Of a stretch of DNA of 64,000 nt, positions 46,099-57,855 are shown piece by piece (position 1 is the first letter of the stretch; every line of letters starts with the position of its first letter). Position numbers and translations under genes: made by a program. The notes beneath the pieces are model-generated. The model did no database searches. It worked only from the letters and a program-made list of their open reading frames with translations, and was not told where the DNA came from. The stretch is from Nemertoderma westbladi (Eukaryota; Xenacoelomorpha; Nemertodermatida; Nemertodermatidae): NCBI GenBank assembly GCA_032718475.1, contig JAUCBJ010008331.1, forward strand, positions 55,116 to 119,115. The letters run 5' to 3'.

Positions 46099-48169
46099 AT
46101 GCCTGCTGTGGAGACATACAAGGAACGGTACTGTAAAGATGGGACCTCATTTTCTCATCATCATTGTACGTTATGCTCCTATTGTCATGCTTATTCTTCT
46201 AAAATTAAAGAGCATATTATTAAAGGTCATTGGAACCATGCCATTAGTGTTGAAGGTTTATATTGTCTTTCATGCGAGTTAAACCATGAATCTGAGACTG
46301 TTGAAGTTGCAACTATAAGTGAAACTACCAAACCTACTCCAAATCTTCGAGCATACTATCATTGTCCATTTCTAGATTGTTTGGCTATTATCAGATGGAA
46401 ATCAAGCTTTTTAGAACATTTATGCAATATTCATAATTGTATTGCTACTGTATTGATAGGTGGTAACTTATTAGTGAACCCTCTAAGTTGAATCCAGATA
46501 CGCCTATGTTTATTTGTAACCTACCCATACCCTACCCATTACAACCACTTGTGTACCCAGTGGTAACCCAAACTTTATTAACATCGACCGAGAATGCTGG
46601 TAACAGTATTAGTAGGCCTACCACTATTACTACCAGTACATCACAGTCTGATCTTCCCTTGCCAATGAATAAGATCTCTGCTCTCAGTGGCTCTGGTGAT
46701 ATGTCTTCGCCGACTTATTCCCATGATGTTGGTGGCTTCAAAACATTGGATTTGTCTTCATTTTTAGTGAAACTGTTCTATATATTAGAACAAACATTTC
46801 AGATGTGGAATGAGAACATATTGTGAAGCCCTTTAGTCCAATTGTAAGTAGGCCTACTTCAATATCTTCCTCGAAGATCAATCCACATCTAGTCCCGACC
46901 TGTTCCTGGATTATGACAAAGAGCCCCAAAAATCACTTCCAGCTTAAACCGAAAAGTCCCATAATATCTCCTCGCAAGTTTTATCTTTGTAAATTATGGA
47001 TGCTTTCACACAGTTTGGCAAGACATGTTCGTCTGCAGCATTCATCAATTGTATTTAAAATGGCGTATTAATCGACCCCAGTCATGGTCTGTACCTTGTG
47101 CGTCACTGCAAGAGTGGCATTGATTTGCCTGTCCATGTCATGAGGTACAATCAAGGAGTAGATTTTAGCATGATTTGTGCAATGCGAATTGGAGACATGT
47201 AATATCACAATGCTGATTTCAGGTGTTAATTTTCCTTCATCTGAATGTTCCCATTGTGCTGTTGTCAATCTTGTTGATAATGACCATGCCATTCAGAACT
47301 TATCTCATGGTAAATTATTAGAGCTGGGTGATTCAAAATTTTTTTTTGAAAATGTGTACCATCAAGGAGTGCATTTCAGTCTATGGTGAGGCCATGAAAG
47401 CTAATACACCAACAGTGGTAATGTTTAAACCTATAGATTATTCTCACAATTATCTACTAAGGTTGTTCTTCTAAGGTTGTTTATTCACCTTCACACAGCG
47501 ATCCTTGAAAAAATGGTTAAATATTTACAAGAGGTTAAAAAGATTCCTGTAAACATCGGTCTTTTAGCCAAAAAACTGAACAGTGAATTGCCACTATTGT
47601 ACGAACCTTCAGAAAGTGTTTGCAAGTATTGTGATATCGAATGAAATGATCGATGTAATATCACATGTTCAGCCAAAGTTTATTGCTTTATGAGTGTGTT
47701 GGTGAATTTGCAAACGTTTTTCAAAGAATGCCCTACTTTTGGAGCCGACAATTTTGATGATATACATTTAATTAAGTTAGATGTCTTGGTATGGTTGCGC
47801 CACCAAGTTGCCAATCATGGTATGTTTAGTACTTTTGCTTCTTCCTTATCCAATACCATTGGCTTTACAGTTAATGGGGATATACTTCGTAAAGCTTATT
47901 TTCACTTTGAGGCTATGACCAATCATGAGTACGCCTTCAACTGTGGGATTTGTGGCTATCACCCTATGGTGTTAACTTTTGACTTAGACTGCAAAGTCTG
48001 TTTTGATTTATCTACTCAAGAAGAAATTGCCGATGTTGATGAGAGAGATTCTGAGTTAGAACTAGTGGATTCGGATGATTTTTGGAATAAAGTTAATCTA
48101 AATCTGATATTTACTGGATTCTTGTGCAAGTCTCTATTTGCTATAAAGCCTAATCTTGACGAGGTAGAA
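46099..48169 (+). pseudogene. HMGXB3-like gene remnant, N-terminal and middle parts
   Basis: Conserved-looking blocks lie in order but in changing frames. They are: Cys/His blocks HCTLCSYCHAYSSKIKEH and YHCPFLDC...HLCNIHNC (46099-46491); GLYLVRHCKSGIDLPVHVMRYNQ (about 47086-47150); ISGVNFPSSECSHCAVVNL (about 47217-47275); and the block at 47690-48169 with WLRHQVANHG, then AYFHFEAMTNHEYAFNCGICGYHP and DLDCKVCFDL. C-x-x-C-GYHP followed by D---KV-F is characteristic, to my memory, of invertebrate HMG-domain-containing protein 3-like proteins, a transposon-related family. Several stops and frame changes occur, and a 1.6-kb TIR element splits it at 48170. No HMG box itself is visible. It is either a decayed element gene or a dead host paralogue. 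Confidence 0.5.
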
Positions 48170-48879
48170 TAAAACGTCTGTCTTTATCTGATCTGATCTG
48201 ATCTGACGGCATATAATCATATAACCAATCGGGAGAAATAGATATAATATTTACCTAACTGTCTGTTAGGTAAATAGCCAATAGGGGATCAGGTTGCCCT
48301 GTTACGTATCACTATCATCATATGACATAGCAGTAGGCCTTCAGGCATACCGGTATGCAGACAATGCAGCAAAGACATGTCTGATATAAAATACATGACA
48401 TGCATATATAAAAAATGCGATATAGGATGAAGGATGGCGGGTATGAAAGTTGTGTGATTGATTGCCCCAGCAAAGATGGGATAGTTTCAGATGTAAACAA
48501 CTTTCGCATATTTATTTGGTGTTGAAACATTAATCATTTATTAAAAACAATACAGCCTTTCTGTCTTTGCTGCAATATTTTACTAATCTTTTTTGTTAAT
48601 AGTTATCAATATTAATAGTTAAAGTTAATTATAAAATATTTATTGTTTGTTTGATACGCTAAAGGGAAGGCAGGAAGGGGTACAGTATATCTGTACAGTA
48701 CTGTACTGCCGAATATGGCAAAACACTTAGCATGCCCCATATTGCCCTGATTGCCAGCTGATACAGCGGAGTTTATACCCAGACGATGAAGGAAGATGGG
48801 AATGTGGGTGGGAATGTGGGAATCAATAAACGCTGTTGTTACCTTCCAATTGAAAGAAAAGAGCAGGTTACAGCGTTGG

Positions 48880-49440
48880 CAATTTCTAACCAAAATAATA
48901 AACGATGTTATTGAAAATTTTCACACACTGCCGAAAAATACAAGTTTCAGAATTCTTATGCAATTTTTACATATTCTATTGAATTCAGAACCATCAAAAA
49001 TCTGTATAACGCATGAAACAAGGTGACAAAATCAATTGATATTGTTGATGGGTTTTAAAATTTTGTGCTAGCACCAAATTTTGCACCCATACTTCCGAAA
49101 AATACAAGTTTGAAATGTCTAATTGTTAGATAAATATTTATTCCATTGAATTCAGAGCATAAACCATCCATAAACCTCTAAAATGTAAGATATGAGTTGT
49201 CACTATTGAATGAATTTTCAAAATTTCTTGGTGGCACCAAATTTTGCACACAGCACCGAAAAATACATCGTTGATATGCCTGGTGCAATTCGTATATGTT
49301 CTAAACGAGACCAGAATGCCTAAAAACCCTATTGCGGAAAAATCAGCTTCAAACAATCAATTTTCAAAATTGACATATTTCAACATTTGGGGCTGGTACC
49401 AAAATTTGGCACCCGCCGCTAAAAACTAGTTTAAATTTCT
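48880..49440. repeat. Array of about 170-bp units related (inverted) to the 31615 array
   Basis: Three degenerate units contain GTGCTAGCACCAAATTTTGCACCC, then CCGAAAAATACAAGTTT, then TTCCATTGAATTCAGA. On the opposite strand these match the words of the 31615-32345 array, so both arrays derive from one transposon family. Confidence 0.75.
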
Positions 49441-49509
49441 AGCTTATTTTATATGAATTCCTTTTAGTTAGTTTCAGAGGGGAGGTGTTATATTGCATCC
49501 CCCCGGGTT

Positions 49510-49720
49510 TAAGGGAATACCGGGGAAACTTCACATGCTGACATGGGCAGAAACTCCAGTACACATTTAGCTACCATTTAAGGATGCAAGGCAGAGATGC
49601 CTTGCTAAACCCTTCAAAGCACTCATGCCGAATGGCCCCAATGCTGGGGTTGAACCCACAACCTCCGAGAGATGTGAATTCAATATATCCACTACACCAA
49701 GGTGGGCTCTGAACCAAGAT
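49510..49720 (-). mobile_element. tRNA-derived SINE, inverted copy
   Basis: On the minus strand: CCACCTTGGTGTAGTGG (49692-49708), then TTGAATTCACATCTC, then the box B-like GTGGGTTCAACCCC near 49645, then a body running to about 49510. The head matches 30331-30420. Confidence 0.7.
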
Positions 49721-49797
49721 GGAACAAGGGTCAGATACCGTCAGATCAGATCAGATAAGGACAGACGTTTTAGCCATCCTATAATATTGACGGTTGA

Positions 49798-50292
49798 GCC
49801 CCATTTATCGGAAAGCTTCCATTTACATGGAAGTCTAATGTTGTAATAAACTCTGAATTCATGAAGATCCAAAGAATTTCAGGTGATATTGATATCGAAG
49901 AAGATTGTCGAATTTTAAATGAAGAATTATTATTAGAAATGATATATGATTGGGACGTTAACAAAATCAAAGAACTTCTTATTAACATTTGTCCACAAAC
50001 GCCCCAAAGGAAAAAAAAATTAGGAATAAAAGCGATATTATTCAATGTGTCCGAAGAGAAATTCTTAGTTTACTAAATCAAGGGGAAATCAATAAGCGGT
50101 TCCAATATGCCTGGGGTTGTTCAGGAGGACTTGCGTCTGGAATATGCCCCCCATGGAGTAGTTGTATGTCTCAAATTTGTACTTCGTTGCGAAAGTCCGC
50201 GTGACTATATAGACTTGCTGCTCTCAATGAAGCGCATGCCGAACGTTGTGATCGTTGGATATGGCTCCACAAGTTTCGAACCATGGCAATAA
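49798..50292 (+). pseudogene. HMGXB3-like gene remnant, later part
   Basis: After the TIR element, the frame PFIGKLPFTWKSN leads into the 49861 frame (DWDVNKIKELLINICPQTPQRKKKL, then NVSEEKF). The next frame gives INKRFQYAWGCSGG, and a third (50107-50292) gives APHGVVVCLKFVLRCESPRDYIDLLLSMKRMPNVVI. In my memory of HMGXB3-like proteins, PHG-VY--KFLLR-ESPRDY-D-LLS--- P---- occurs downstream of the C-x-x-CGYHP block, so the order fits one interrupted gene. Two frame changes within 500 bp show it is dead. Confidence 0.55.
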
Positions 50293-51030
50293 ACGTGTGC
50301 CATCAATTCTCACCCAACCATGGGCGAATTACAGACGACACTGTAACGAAGCGATATAAGCGTGTACTAATTTCCTGACAGCACCGTAAAGTTTCAGCCA
50401 ATCAGCGTCGCACTTCTCCCTGTGTGTTTCGCTCCGTGTGCTTCTCTATATGGTTGGACGTTACAGACCAGTCTCGTTGACTGCCATATAGCTCTAATTA
50501 ATCGTTGTATTTAAAATTGTGTGAGAAAGGTTAATTGGCAAACATCAATTACATGATTCAATCAACCCAGACGTAATCTATTTTAGTTTACTCTATTGTG
50601 CCATTCTGCTGAATGAATTTGAACAATTCTGTAGGTTAATTATAATAATTACAACTGCTAGAAAACTGGTAATTAAAATCTAATAACATGGAAAAAAGCG
50701 AACAGCAAGATGTATTAAATTTATATATTTATAATTTATATATTTTAATTTATAATATATTGTATTGTAATTTATTTATTTTTTATAATTTATTTATTTT
50801 TTATAATTTATTTATTTATTATAATTTATTATTTGTGTTATGGGTAAATGAGTAGTTTCATATTATTATAACTCTTTGTTGGCTTTCTCGCATTTATCTA
50901 TGGGTGTAACTGTCCTACCTAAATTAATAGTAAGAGTGTATAATTAATCATTGTGGCTGTGATTATTGTTCATGGTTAATATACACTACCGTTTCATTGT
51001 AGCGAGTGGTTAAAAACGGCCATGTACGGT
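50293..51030. other. No gene seen; TTTATTTATTTTTTATAA low complexity at 50715-50840
   Basis: The sequence turns strongly A+T-rich, with a (TTTATAATTTATTTA)n-like stretch. No recognisable frame. Confidence 0.4.
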
Positions 51031-51266
51031 AGGGCGGGTTGAGCACAGTTGCAGCATATGATGGTATTGACAGATGGGATGCCATGAGGATGCAAATTGC
51101 GGAAATTCAGTACAGGATATCAGGTAGTATTTCCAGGACTACTTTTTACCTGAGCCGCTAGCGGAATGGTTAGCACCAGACTTCTGACTCAGAGGTCTGC
51201 AGTTCGATCACACCTGGACATAGTTTCCGACTTTGATAAGTGTGCCCAACGAATGCTACAATTATC
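51031..51266 (+). mobile_element. Dispersed SINE-like repeat with internal tRNA-like part (copy 1)
   Basis: Shares about 230 bp with 60074-60303: GGGTTGAGCACAG, then ATGATGGTATTGACAGATGGGA, then GCCATGAGGA, then AGTATTTCCAGG, then the tRNA-like part (CGCTAGCGGAATGGTTAGCA, box B-like CAGTTCGATCAC), then CCGACTTTGATAAG and TGTGCCCAAC. The tRNA-like part lies in the middle, not at the 5' end. Confidence 0.75.
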
Positions 51267-51857
51267 ACAAGTCATACATTCACATTTGTCTCTAACAAAA
51301 TTCCATCACCATATGAGATGATATCTCTCATCAATCGTTATTGCTTTCTCCACAATATCCGACATAAATGATATAATACTAACAGAGTAAACACATAGTT
51401 TTTGGACAACTGTACCATGATTTATAATTTTTACTTTCTTCCTGTAAGTAAATCTATAATTCGATCCCATTGTCTAATAAAACCAAACCTGCGGAGAAAG
51501 CATTGATTTATTGTCCGGTATTGACCCTTCTATTTATATATTATATTTATATATATTGAATATTAATTTTTAGTTACAATTCCAATTTCACGTATAATGG
51601 AACCAGAGACGCCCAGGAGGAAGTCAAAAATCAAAATCCTTACATCAGCAGTGGTTTGTCCGGCAGCCCAGGCGGGGTGAGACACCAGCTTTCTGATGAG
51701 AAACCTAAGGTCAATCTGCTGTCGCCATCGATGGCTCTTCATCACAAAACTGTTCGAGTGGATCTTCATCATTCTGATTAACTGAAATACTACAGTATTT
51801 GACATGTTGATGGGAAATAAGGAAAGTTGTATGGGGTTGAACCAGTGCTTCTCGCTC
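51267..51857. other. No gene seen
   Basis: A+T-rich sequence with no recognised frame or repeat. It ends at the CAATA duplication of the Transib-like element. Confidence 0.4.
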
Positions 51858-51862
51858 CAATA

Positions 51863-53652
51863 CACAGTGGGCCAGGGGTGGCCAAAATACCCTAAAATGA
51901 AGTTTGTTTTAGTGGTTTGAAACATATCCTATCTTGTAGCCCATATTTCGAAACCTAAGAAAAAATATTTTTTTTTCCGAAAATATTTGCCAATATTTTT
52001 TTCTGAGGTGAAAAATTAAAAATTTTCTATTTTTCACTCAAAATTTCAGTTTTTAGGAAAAATTGCCAAAAAAACGTATTTTTAGAGGTCCCCAGCGTTG
52101 TCTTCATGCTCCAAGTTTCATTTAAACATTTTTTTCCCAAAAATATTTCATTTTTCGTAATTAGCGAAGCCAGACTTTTCAAACTAATCCGACCGCACTG
52201 AAAAACATTATCAGACATTCAAATACAACCTTCGAACATCATAAATATGAAAAAAAAATTTGCACCTACTTGCACCCCTTCGCATAAGGAGCAATTCAAA
52301 AATTCCAGTTTTCAACATTTTTCTATTATTATTGCATACATTTAGTCTTATTAATGCGATAACACATCGAATTCCCATCACTACTCTGAATACTTTATTG
52401 ACCATGATCACGGATGGTTATAATGATACAAGTAATATCAATACAATTAAGATACATCAATACATACAACAAGTACATCATCAATGCACTTACTAATGGA
52501 ATTCTACTTCAGCTTAGTTGTTATTTGTGATCAGTGATTGGCTAAAAATTTAATCAGCTCTCTAAGCTGGAATATAAAACAAATGGCCATAGAAACCTGG
52601 TTATTTGCCTCAATGTAAAACTCTGTTGCTTACCATGATTGGCTGATATTATCATGAAAGCAAAAACCCTTGGCCCTTAGTATAAATCAACACCCTTGCA
52701 GTATGATTCATCATTCATTAGGAGCAACAATTATTCAATGTAATATGAATAAGTTATTTTATGATAAAAATCTCAAATACATTCTGCAAAATACTGTGAG
52801 ACTTATTCACTCACAAAGTTTGGTAAACAAATTGCTCATAATATTTTGTGCCATGCTAAACACATGTGCCACATGCTAAAAAGTGGCACCTAATTGCCAC
52901 TAGAGAATTCGAAACCATTTGTAATCGAATCAGCACCTTTGAAAACCTAGAAATACCGAAAATGGAACATTTCTATGAAGTTTAGAGATTTTGATATTTT
53001 GTGCCATGCTAAACACATGTGCCAAATGCTAAAAAGTGGCACCTATGTGCCACTAGAGAATTCGAAACCGTTTGTAATCGAATCAGCACCTTTGAAAACC
53101 TATAAATACCGAAAATTTAACATTTCTATGAAGCTTTAGAGATTTTAATATTTTGTGCCATGCTAAACACATGTGCCACATGCTAAAAAGTGGCACCTAT
53201 GTGCCACTAGAGAATTTGAAAACATTTGTAATCGAATCAGCACCTTTGGAAACCTATAAATACCGAAAATGGAACATTTCTATGAAGCTTTAGATATTTT
53301 GATATTTTGTGCCATGCTAAACACATGTGCCATGTGCCATGTGCCACAAGCTAAAAAGTGGCACTTCTACGCTACTAGAGAATTTGAAACCATTTGTTAG
53401 TGCTTCAGCACCCTGTTAAACCTTGTGGAACCGAAATCTGCGCCATTCTGCCTGTGTCTATTGTGTTTGCCAAGTACGCAAATTTTGGCACGTGCCAGAA
53501 ATGGCACACAGCCACCCTTTGAGAATTTGAGACCCATCTCAGAAGATTCGCCGCTATCGAAAACCCGTATAGGTGAAAAATAGTGCCCAAACTATGAATA
53601 TTTTTCGAAATAAGGAATTTTGGCCGCAAAACAGGGTTTCTGGCCCACTGTG
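51863..53652. mobile_element. Transib-like non-autonomous transposon with RSS-like ends (CACAGTG), TSD CAATA
   Basis: Both ends begin CACAGTGGGCCAG (51863-51875 and reverse complement 53640-53652) and both are flanked by CAATA (51858-51862, 53653-53657). A CAC start with a 5-bp duplication is the Transib/RAG signature. Beyond 13 bp the ends diverge but share GGCCAAAAT at different distances: CCAAAATAC lies 12 nt from the left heptamer and CCAAAATTC 22 nt from the right heptamer. The 1.8-kb interior lacks a transposase and includes a roughly 154-bp array. Confidence 0.85.
52843..53560. repeat. Array of about 154-bp units in the Transib-like element
   Basis: Unit starts (ATTTTGTGCCATGCTAAACA) lie at 52843, 52996, 53150 and 53304, followed by a degenerate fifth. 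Each unit includes AAAAAGTGGCACCT, a CACTAGAGAATT word and AATCAGCACCTTTG. The last unit is diverged toward the right TIR. Confidence 0.9.
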
Positions 53653-53712
53653 CAATATCGTGACCATTAATTGCTACATAATTTTCTATGGTAGTTTAGT
53701 CGTATTATTTAT

Positions 53713-54473
53713 TAGGGTGGTGCGTTTTTTACTTTTTTTCGATTTCGTTGTTCTACCGGTGCGCAAAAGTTGCCAAATGGTTAAAAATTAAGGCAAAAAA
53801 ATTTCTCTAAATTTCAGCGATATCTTGACGGATCCCAAGAGGGATGAAATTTTGAGCCATCGCGATGCACCATAATGAAATTTATAGCAATATAACACAT
53901 TACCTTGAGATAATTCAAAATAAAATTTTTTGAGGAAATGTCCATATCCGATTAAGGCAGTAATGTAGACTTGTGCCGGACTTCACATTTCCAGCGATAT
54001 TTCAAGAACTATTCACTCTACGTTTGTTTTGAAGGTGTCTACCCCCACTAAATCGGTCACTGCGGTTTTAATGAGTATAATATTAAGGCAGTAGGAGAAC
54101 TCAAAGTTGGCCATCACGAAAATTTAGAATTATCATCATTTGTGCCAAATGGTAGGTTCTGTCCATGTGCCTGTGGCACTAGTTCCCTTGATCCAAAAAT
54201 TAAAATTTTGGTATCTAACTAAGTTTGGACACATTTGATGACATGCATGCAGGGAGTTCTTTCTTGAGTCATAGATTTTTTCATTAATGTATAATATTGC
54301 TATAAATTTAATTATGGCGCATCGCGATGGCTCAAAATTTCAACCCTCTTGGGATCCGTGAAGATATAGACGAAATTTAAAGAATTTTTTTTGCCTTATT
54401 TTTTACCATTTGGCAACTTTTGTGCACCGGTAGAACAACCAAATCGAAAAAAAGTAAAAAACGCACCTCCCTA
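53713..54473. mobile_element. hAT-like MITE, TSD TTATTTAT
   Basis: TIRs of about 230 bp begin TAGGGTGGTGCGTTTTTTAC on the left and TAGGGAGGTGCGTTTTTTAC on the reverse strand of the right end. Identical 8-bp flanks TTATTTAT lie at 53705-53712 and 54474-54481. The inner arms include CATCGCGATG palindromes. No coding content. Confidence 0.93.
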
Positions 54474-54481
54474 TTATTTAT

Positions 54482-55592
54482 ATAATTATTTTATTGTATT
54501 ACAATATCGAGGAGCAGCTTTATATTTTTTGTATTATTTATTTTTAATAAGATGACGAGAAGTAATATATGGCCCAATCATTGTCATAATAGCTTTATCA
54601 TAATAGGGTTGGTGCATGATAAAGTTGTTTATTTAGAACAATAACTGAATAATGGCGTAAATGACAAGGAGATACAGAGACAGTTAATTATTATAAACTT
54701 ATTTTAGTTTAGGGTAATTTGTGATCAAGCAATCTACTTTATACCTATATTGTAATAATTAGTGTTTACTTACAGATTATACCTATAAAACGACATGATT
54801 AAATCACTTATAATTTATGATTTTCCTTACACATTATGGGATTTTGTATGGTGCTTGCTTAATTAGAGAATGCATTTTGGTGGTATTCAGTAGTTGTTAC
54901 ATTTCTTGATGACATATAGAAGCATTCCAAAATCCATTGAAATTGAAATGGATCCCTACATTATGAGATGTACGAAGTTCGACATTATCTGTTCAGATAT
55001 TACCAGTGACTTGATATTTCCCTTTGTGTTGGTATCGATTACTGCAATTTTAATGTTGTTTAATTAATGTTGAAATTTAAAAATTGCGCAATTTTTATGT
55101 ATTATTGTATATATATATATTTAGTGTTAATATCTTATTAATACCTTATTTATATATTAGTGTCTCTTAGGCAGAACTTGTAGAGCCACACCAAATTAGT
55201 GTAAGTGTATAAAAATAAAACTAGAGCTATACCAAATTAAGTACAGAAGTAAATATTACGCAAATAAGGCATAAAATGCACTTAATTAATGTTAATGATA
55301 AAAATAAACATATATTATTTAGATACGGTAAAAATAAACACAGTATTAAATGTGTGCAAGACATAGATAGCCCGTTCCTCTTAGTTAGGAGGATGTATGA
55401 CTGGAAAGGTCTTGAGTCAGTATATAACAGCGAGCCGGGACAATCTGGGACAGACAAAGGATAAACATCAAAGGGATTTTTGAAAGACTCCAGTGCGCCG
55501 CCTGACCAGTCTCGTATATTTATTTGGATAGTGTTGAATAATTTTGGTTTAATAACACAAAAACTATTGGCTATGCTTGACTGTTGGATATG
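54482..55592. other. No gene seen
   Basis: A+T-rich with a (TA)n tract near 55112-55122 and only short unrecognised frames. Confidence 0.4.
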
Positions 55593-55600
55593 GCTATGCG

Positions 55601-56552
55601 CAGGACCGGATTTAGAGTTGTGGGTGGCCTGGGGCCTGGTAAGTGGTGGGGGGGGGGGGGGGGGGGGGGGGGGGTCTGGGTCTGGGCTCTACTGAATGGG
55701 GTTTGCACATACGGCGCCGAGCACTTCTATCAGACTATACTGAAAGATACATTTTCTCTCGTTTTCATTACCATATCTTTTCAATCTATTTATTGCATAT
55801 ACCTTTCAAAGAAACCTGAATGTTTTTGTAAATATATTAGTAGGGATGTGAGTCAGGAAATGTTTGGAAATTTCCGGAAATGTTATATACATTTTTCCGG
55901 AAATTTCCTATACATTTTCCGTAAATCCCCGCTGGTGGCGAATTCATTTTTTCCGCTCTATTTGCTATAGAGTTGGATCATCCTTAGTCATGTTTAATTA
56001 CTTAATAATTATCCGTAAATTTCCTATACATTTTCTGGAAATTTCCTATTTTATTAATTATTAATTTAGCACATTCTGAAAACAGATGATTCCTGCTTAA
56101 ATGTGTTTAGGTGGTTCGTTGTCTTGTCTCTTGTGGTCGTAACTACGGATGAAATATACTTTTCCGCAAATTTCCTTGAAAAACATATTTTAGGAAAACT
56201 CACATCCCTATATATTAGACGTGGAACTTAGAAACTTGAAGCATGTTCCTGTGTATATCAGTATAAAAACAAATAATCAAAAAAGGGATGAATCGAAAGT
56301 GAAAAAAAATATAATTTCATAACTATCATACAAAAATATTAACTGTTTTTAACACGAACTTTTTGTTTTTTTCTCATATATTTTGGGGAAAATAAGTGGC
56401 AAAATTCAAAATTGCCTGTTCGGTTTCAATTCAATTCTGGTTCGGCTCGGCTATATTTCGGTCGATCCCTATAGTTGTGGGATCGTGGGTGGGTGGCCTG
56501 GGGCCTTGCCCCCCCCCCCCCCCCCCCCCCCCCCGCGCTAAATACGGCCCTG
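55601..56552. mobile_element. hAT element with CAGG(A/G)CCG(G/T)ATTTAG ends and mirrored poly-G runs
   Basis: The left end CAGGACCGGATTTAG is mirrored by CTAAATACGGCCCTG at 56538-56552. Flanks GCTATGCG (55593-55600) and GCTATGGG (56553-56560) form an 8-bp duplication with one mismatch. CAGGGCCGGATTTAG is a widespread hAT terminus. Both ends then carry GGTGGCCTGGGGCC and a homopolymer: 27 G at 55648-55674 and 26 C at 56509-56534. The 370-bp MITE at 55841 is nested in it. Confidence 0.9.
55841..56210. mobile_element. Nested hAT MITE, TSD TATATTAG
   Basis: Ends TAGGGATGTGAGT and reverse complement ACTCACATCCCTA (56198-56210) are flanked by perfect 8-bp duplications TATATTAG (55833-55840, 56211-56218). 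The interior repeats GGAAATTTCCGG/ACATTTTCC words. It sits inside the 55601-56552 element and so is younger. Confidence 0.95.
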
Positions 56553-56560
56553 GCTATGGG

Positions 56561-57851
56561 ACATTGCTTGAAAGGGATGGTATGGTGTAGAGTAGACCTC
56601 TGCGGGTGTTTTTTTTCTTTAATTTTATAGGTAAATTCTGAAATATTGGGAAGTTTATTTTCGAGGATTTCCCATATTATTATATAAAACTATCAAAAAG
56701 TATTATACGTATATATATTTTATTTCTGCAGGTAATACAGAATGTATATATATATATTTTATTTTGGTTAGTTTTTCCTCTTCATTACAACTCGAATCTT
56801 TTGGGAGGTAATTAGTTCGACGTTGTGAGTCAGATGTCAGATGTCAGATGTCAACGAGATATAATATATTCCATTAAATAATTTTGGAAATTATTGGACC
56901 AACCTTATAGAATCCTTGATGTATGTGATACTTTAACATTTTTTTGTAATGTTATTTTTTCAGATAGTATTGTACATTTACCGCCATTGAAAAAAGTTAT
57001 TGCAGCACAAATTGGTTACATATGAAATAAAGTTTTGTTTATTGTTTTGGTTAGAAAATACAGAAACCACTGTAACAGCCACAAAGCCACTGAAATAGGC
57101 CCTTTTCCTTAATGTTTTGAATTAAAGAAAATTAAATTTGCAAAACCCATTAAACACAAATTTGGTGCATGAGCGTCATTTCCCGCCGTCAACTCCTATT
57201 TTTTATATAAATTGATATAAATTTGATAATATCAATTTTTAAAGATTGGAATATTCTGACCAAAAACGTGATATTTATGTATTAAATACATTTATTATGC
57301 ATATATACTTAAGCACATATTTATTTATGCACTAAATTTATATAACTATATTTCTACATTAATAATAATTTATGTACAGTAGTTTCATTGCGTATTGTTT
57401 AAAATATGGTGTATTTTAAAAATGGTATTAAATGAATTACGTAATTGAATTGAAAATCTAAACTATTTGTTTGTGAAAAGCACATCAATCGCCCATGAGT
57501 TATGATATCATATAAATTGTAAGCTATGGCTCATTGTCATTTAAAAAATTACAGAATTTTTCCTATGATGAACACATTTAACATGTTGACTATTAGAAAT
57601 ATTAATATTTACTCGAGATTTGCCAATTTTAATATTAATAATGCTCACTTAAATATCATTTTTTGTAAATATTATGGCTGGATAATGTGAAATAATGAAT
57701 TAAAGATAATCTGTTAACTGTATGTAGCCTTTCTATGACTAATATTGTTGTTTGATCCAAAATAATGAACTTTATTTTCATATTTGTAGTATGGGTATAA
57801 TTGTTTTAATATGTATTTGTATATTATTAACTACACTTGCTGTAAAGCTAT
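56561..57851. other. No gene seen; simple repeats
   Basis: Contains (TA)n at 56739-56756, a four-fold GATGTCA run at about 56828-56853 and long A+T-rich stretches. No frame of interest. Confidence 0.4.
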
Positions 57852-57855
57852 TTAA

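Larger units (their letters stand above)
48170..49772. mobile_element. TIR element inserted in the HMGXB3-like gene
   Basis: The left end TAAAACGTCTGTCTTTATC followed by (TGATC)n and TGACGG (48170-48217) is mirrored at 49733-49772. It separates two parts of one protein family, so it inserted into that gene; the stop after the 47690 frame is made by its first bases (TAA). No target duplication was detectable. The interior carries a roughly 170-bp array and, near the right end, an inverted SINE. A palindrome GGGGAGGTG...CATCCCCCC near 49480-49507 recalls those of the 31172 element. Confidence 0.75.

Noticed and set aside
53713-54473. Assigning this MITE to the Transib-like element next to it
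   Set aside because: Its 8-bp duplication and TAGGG terminus are hAT-like and its ends do not share CACAGTG.
55480-55970. Gly-rich frames near 55.6 kb
   Set aside because: Gly runs come from the 27-bp G homopolymer within a hAT end.
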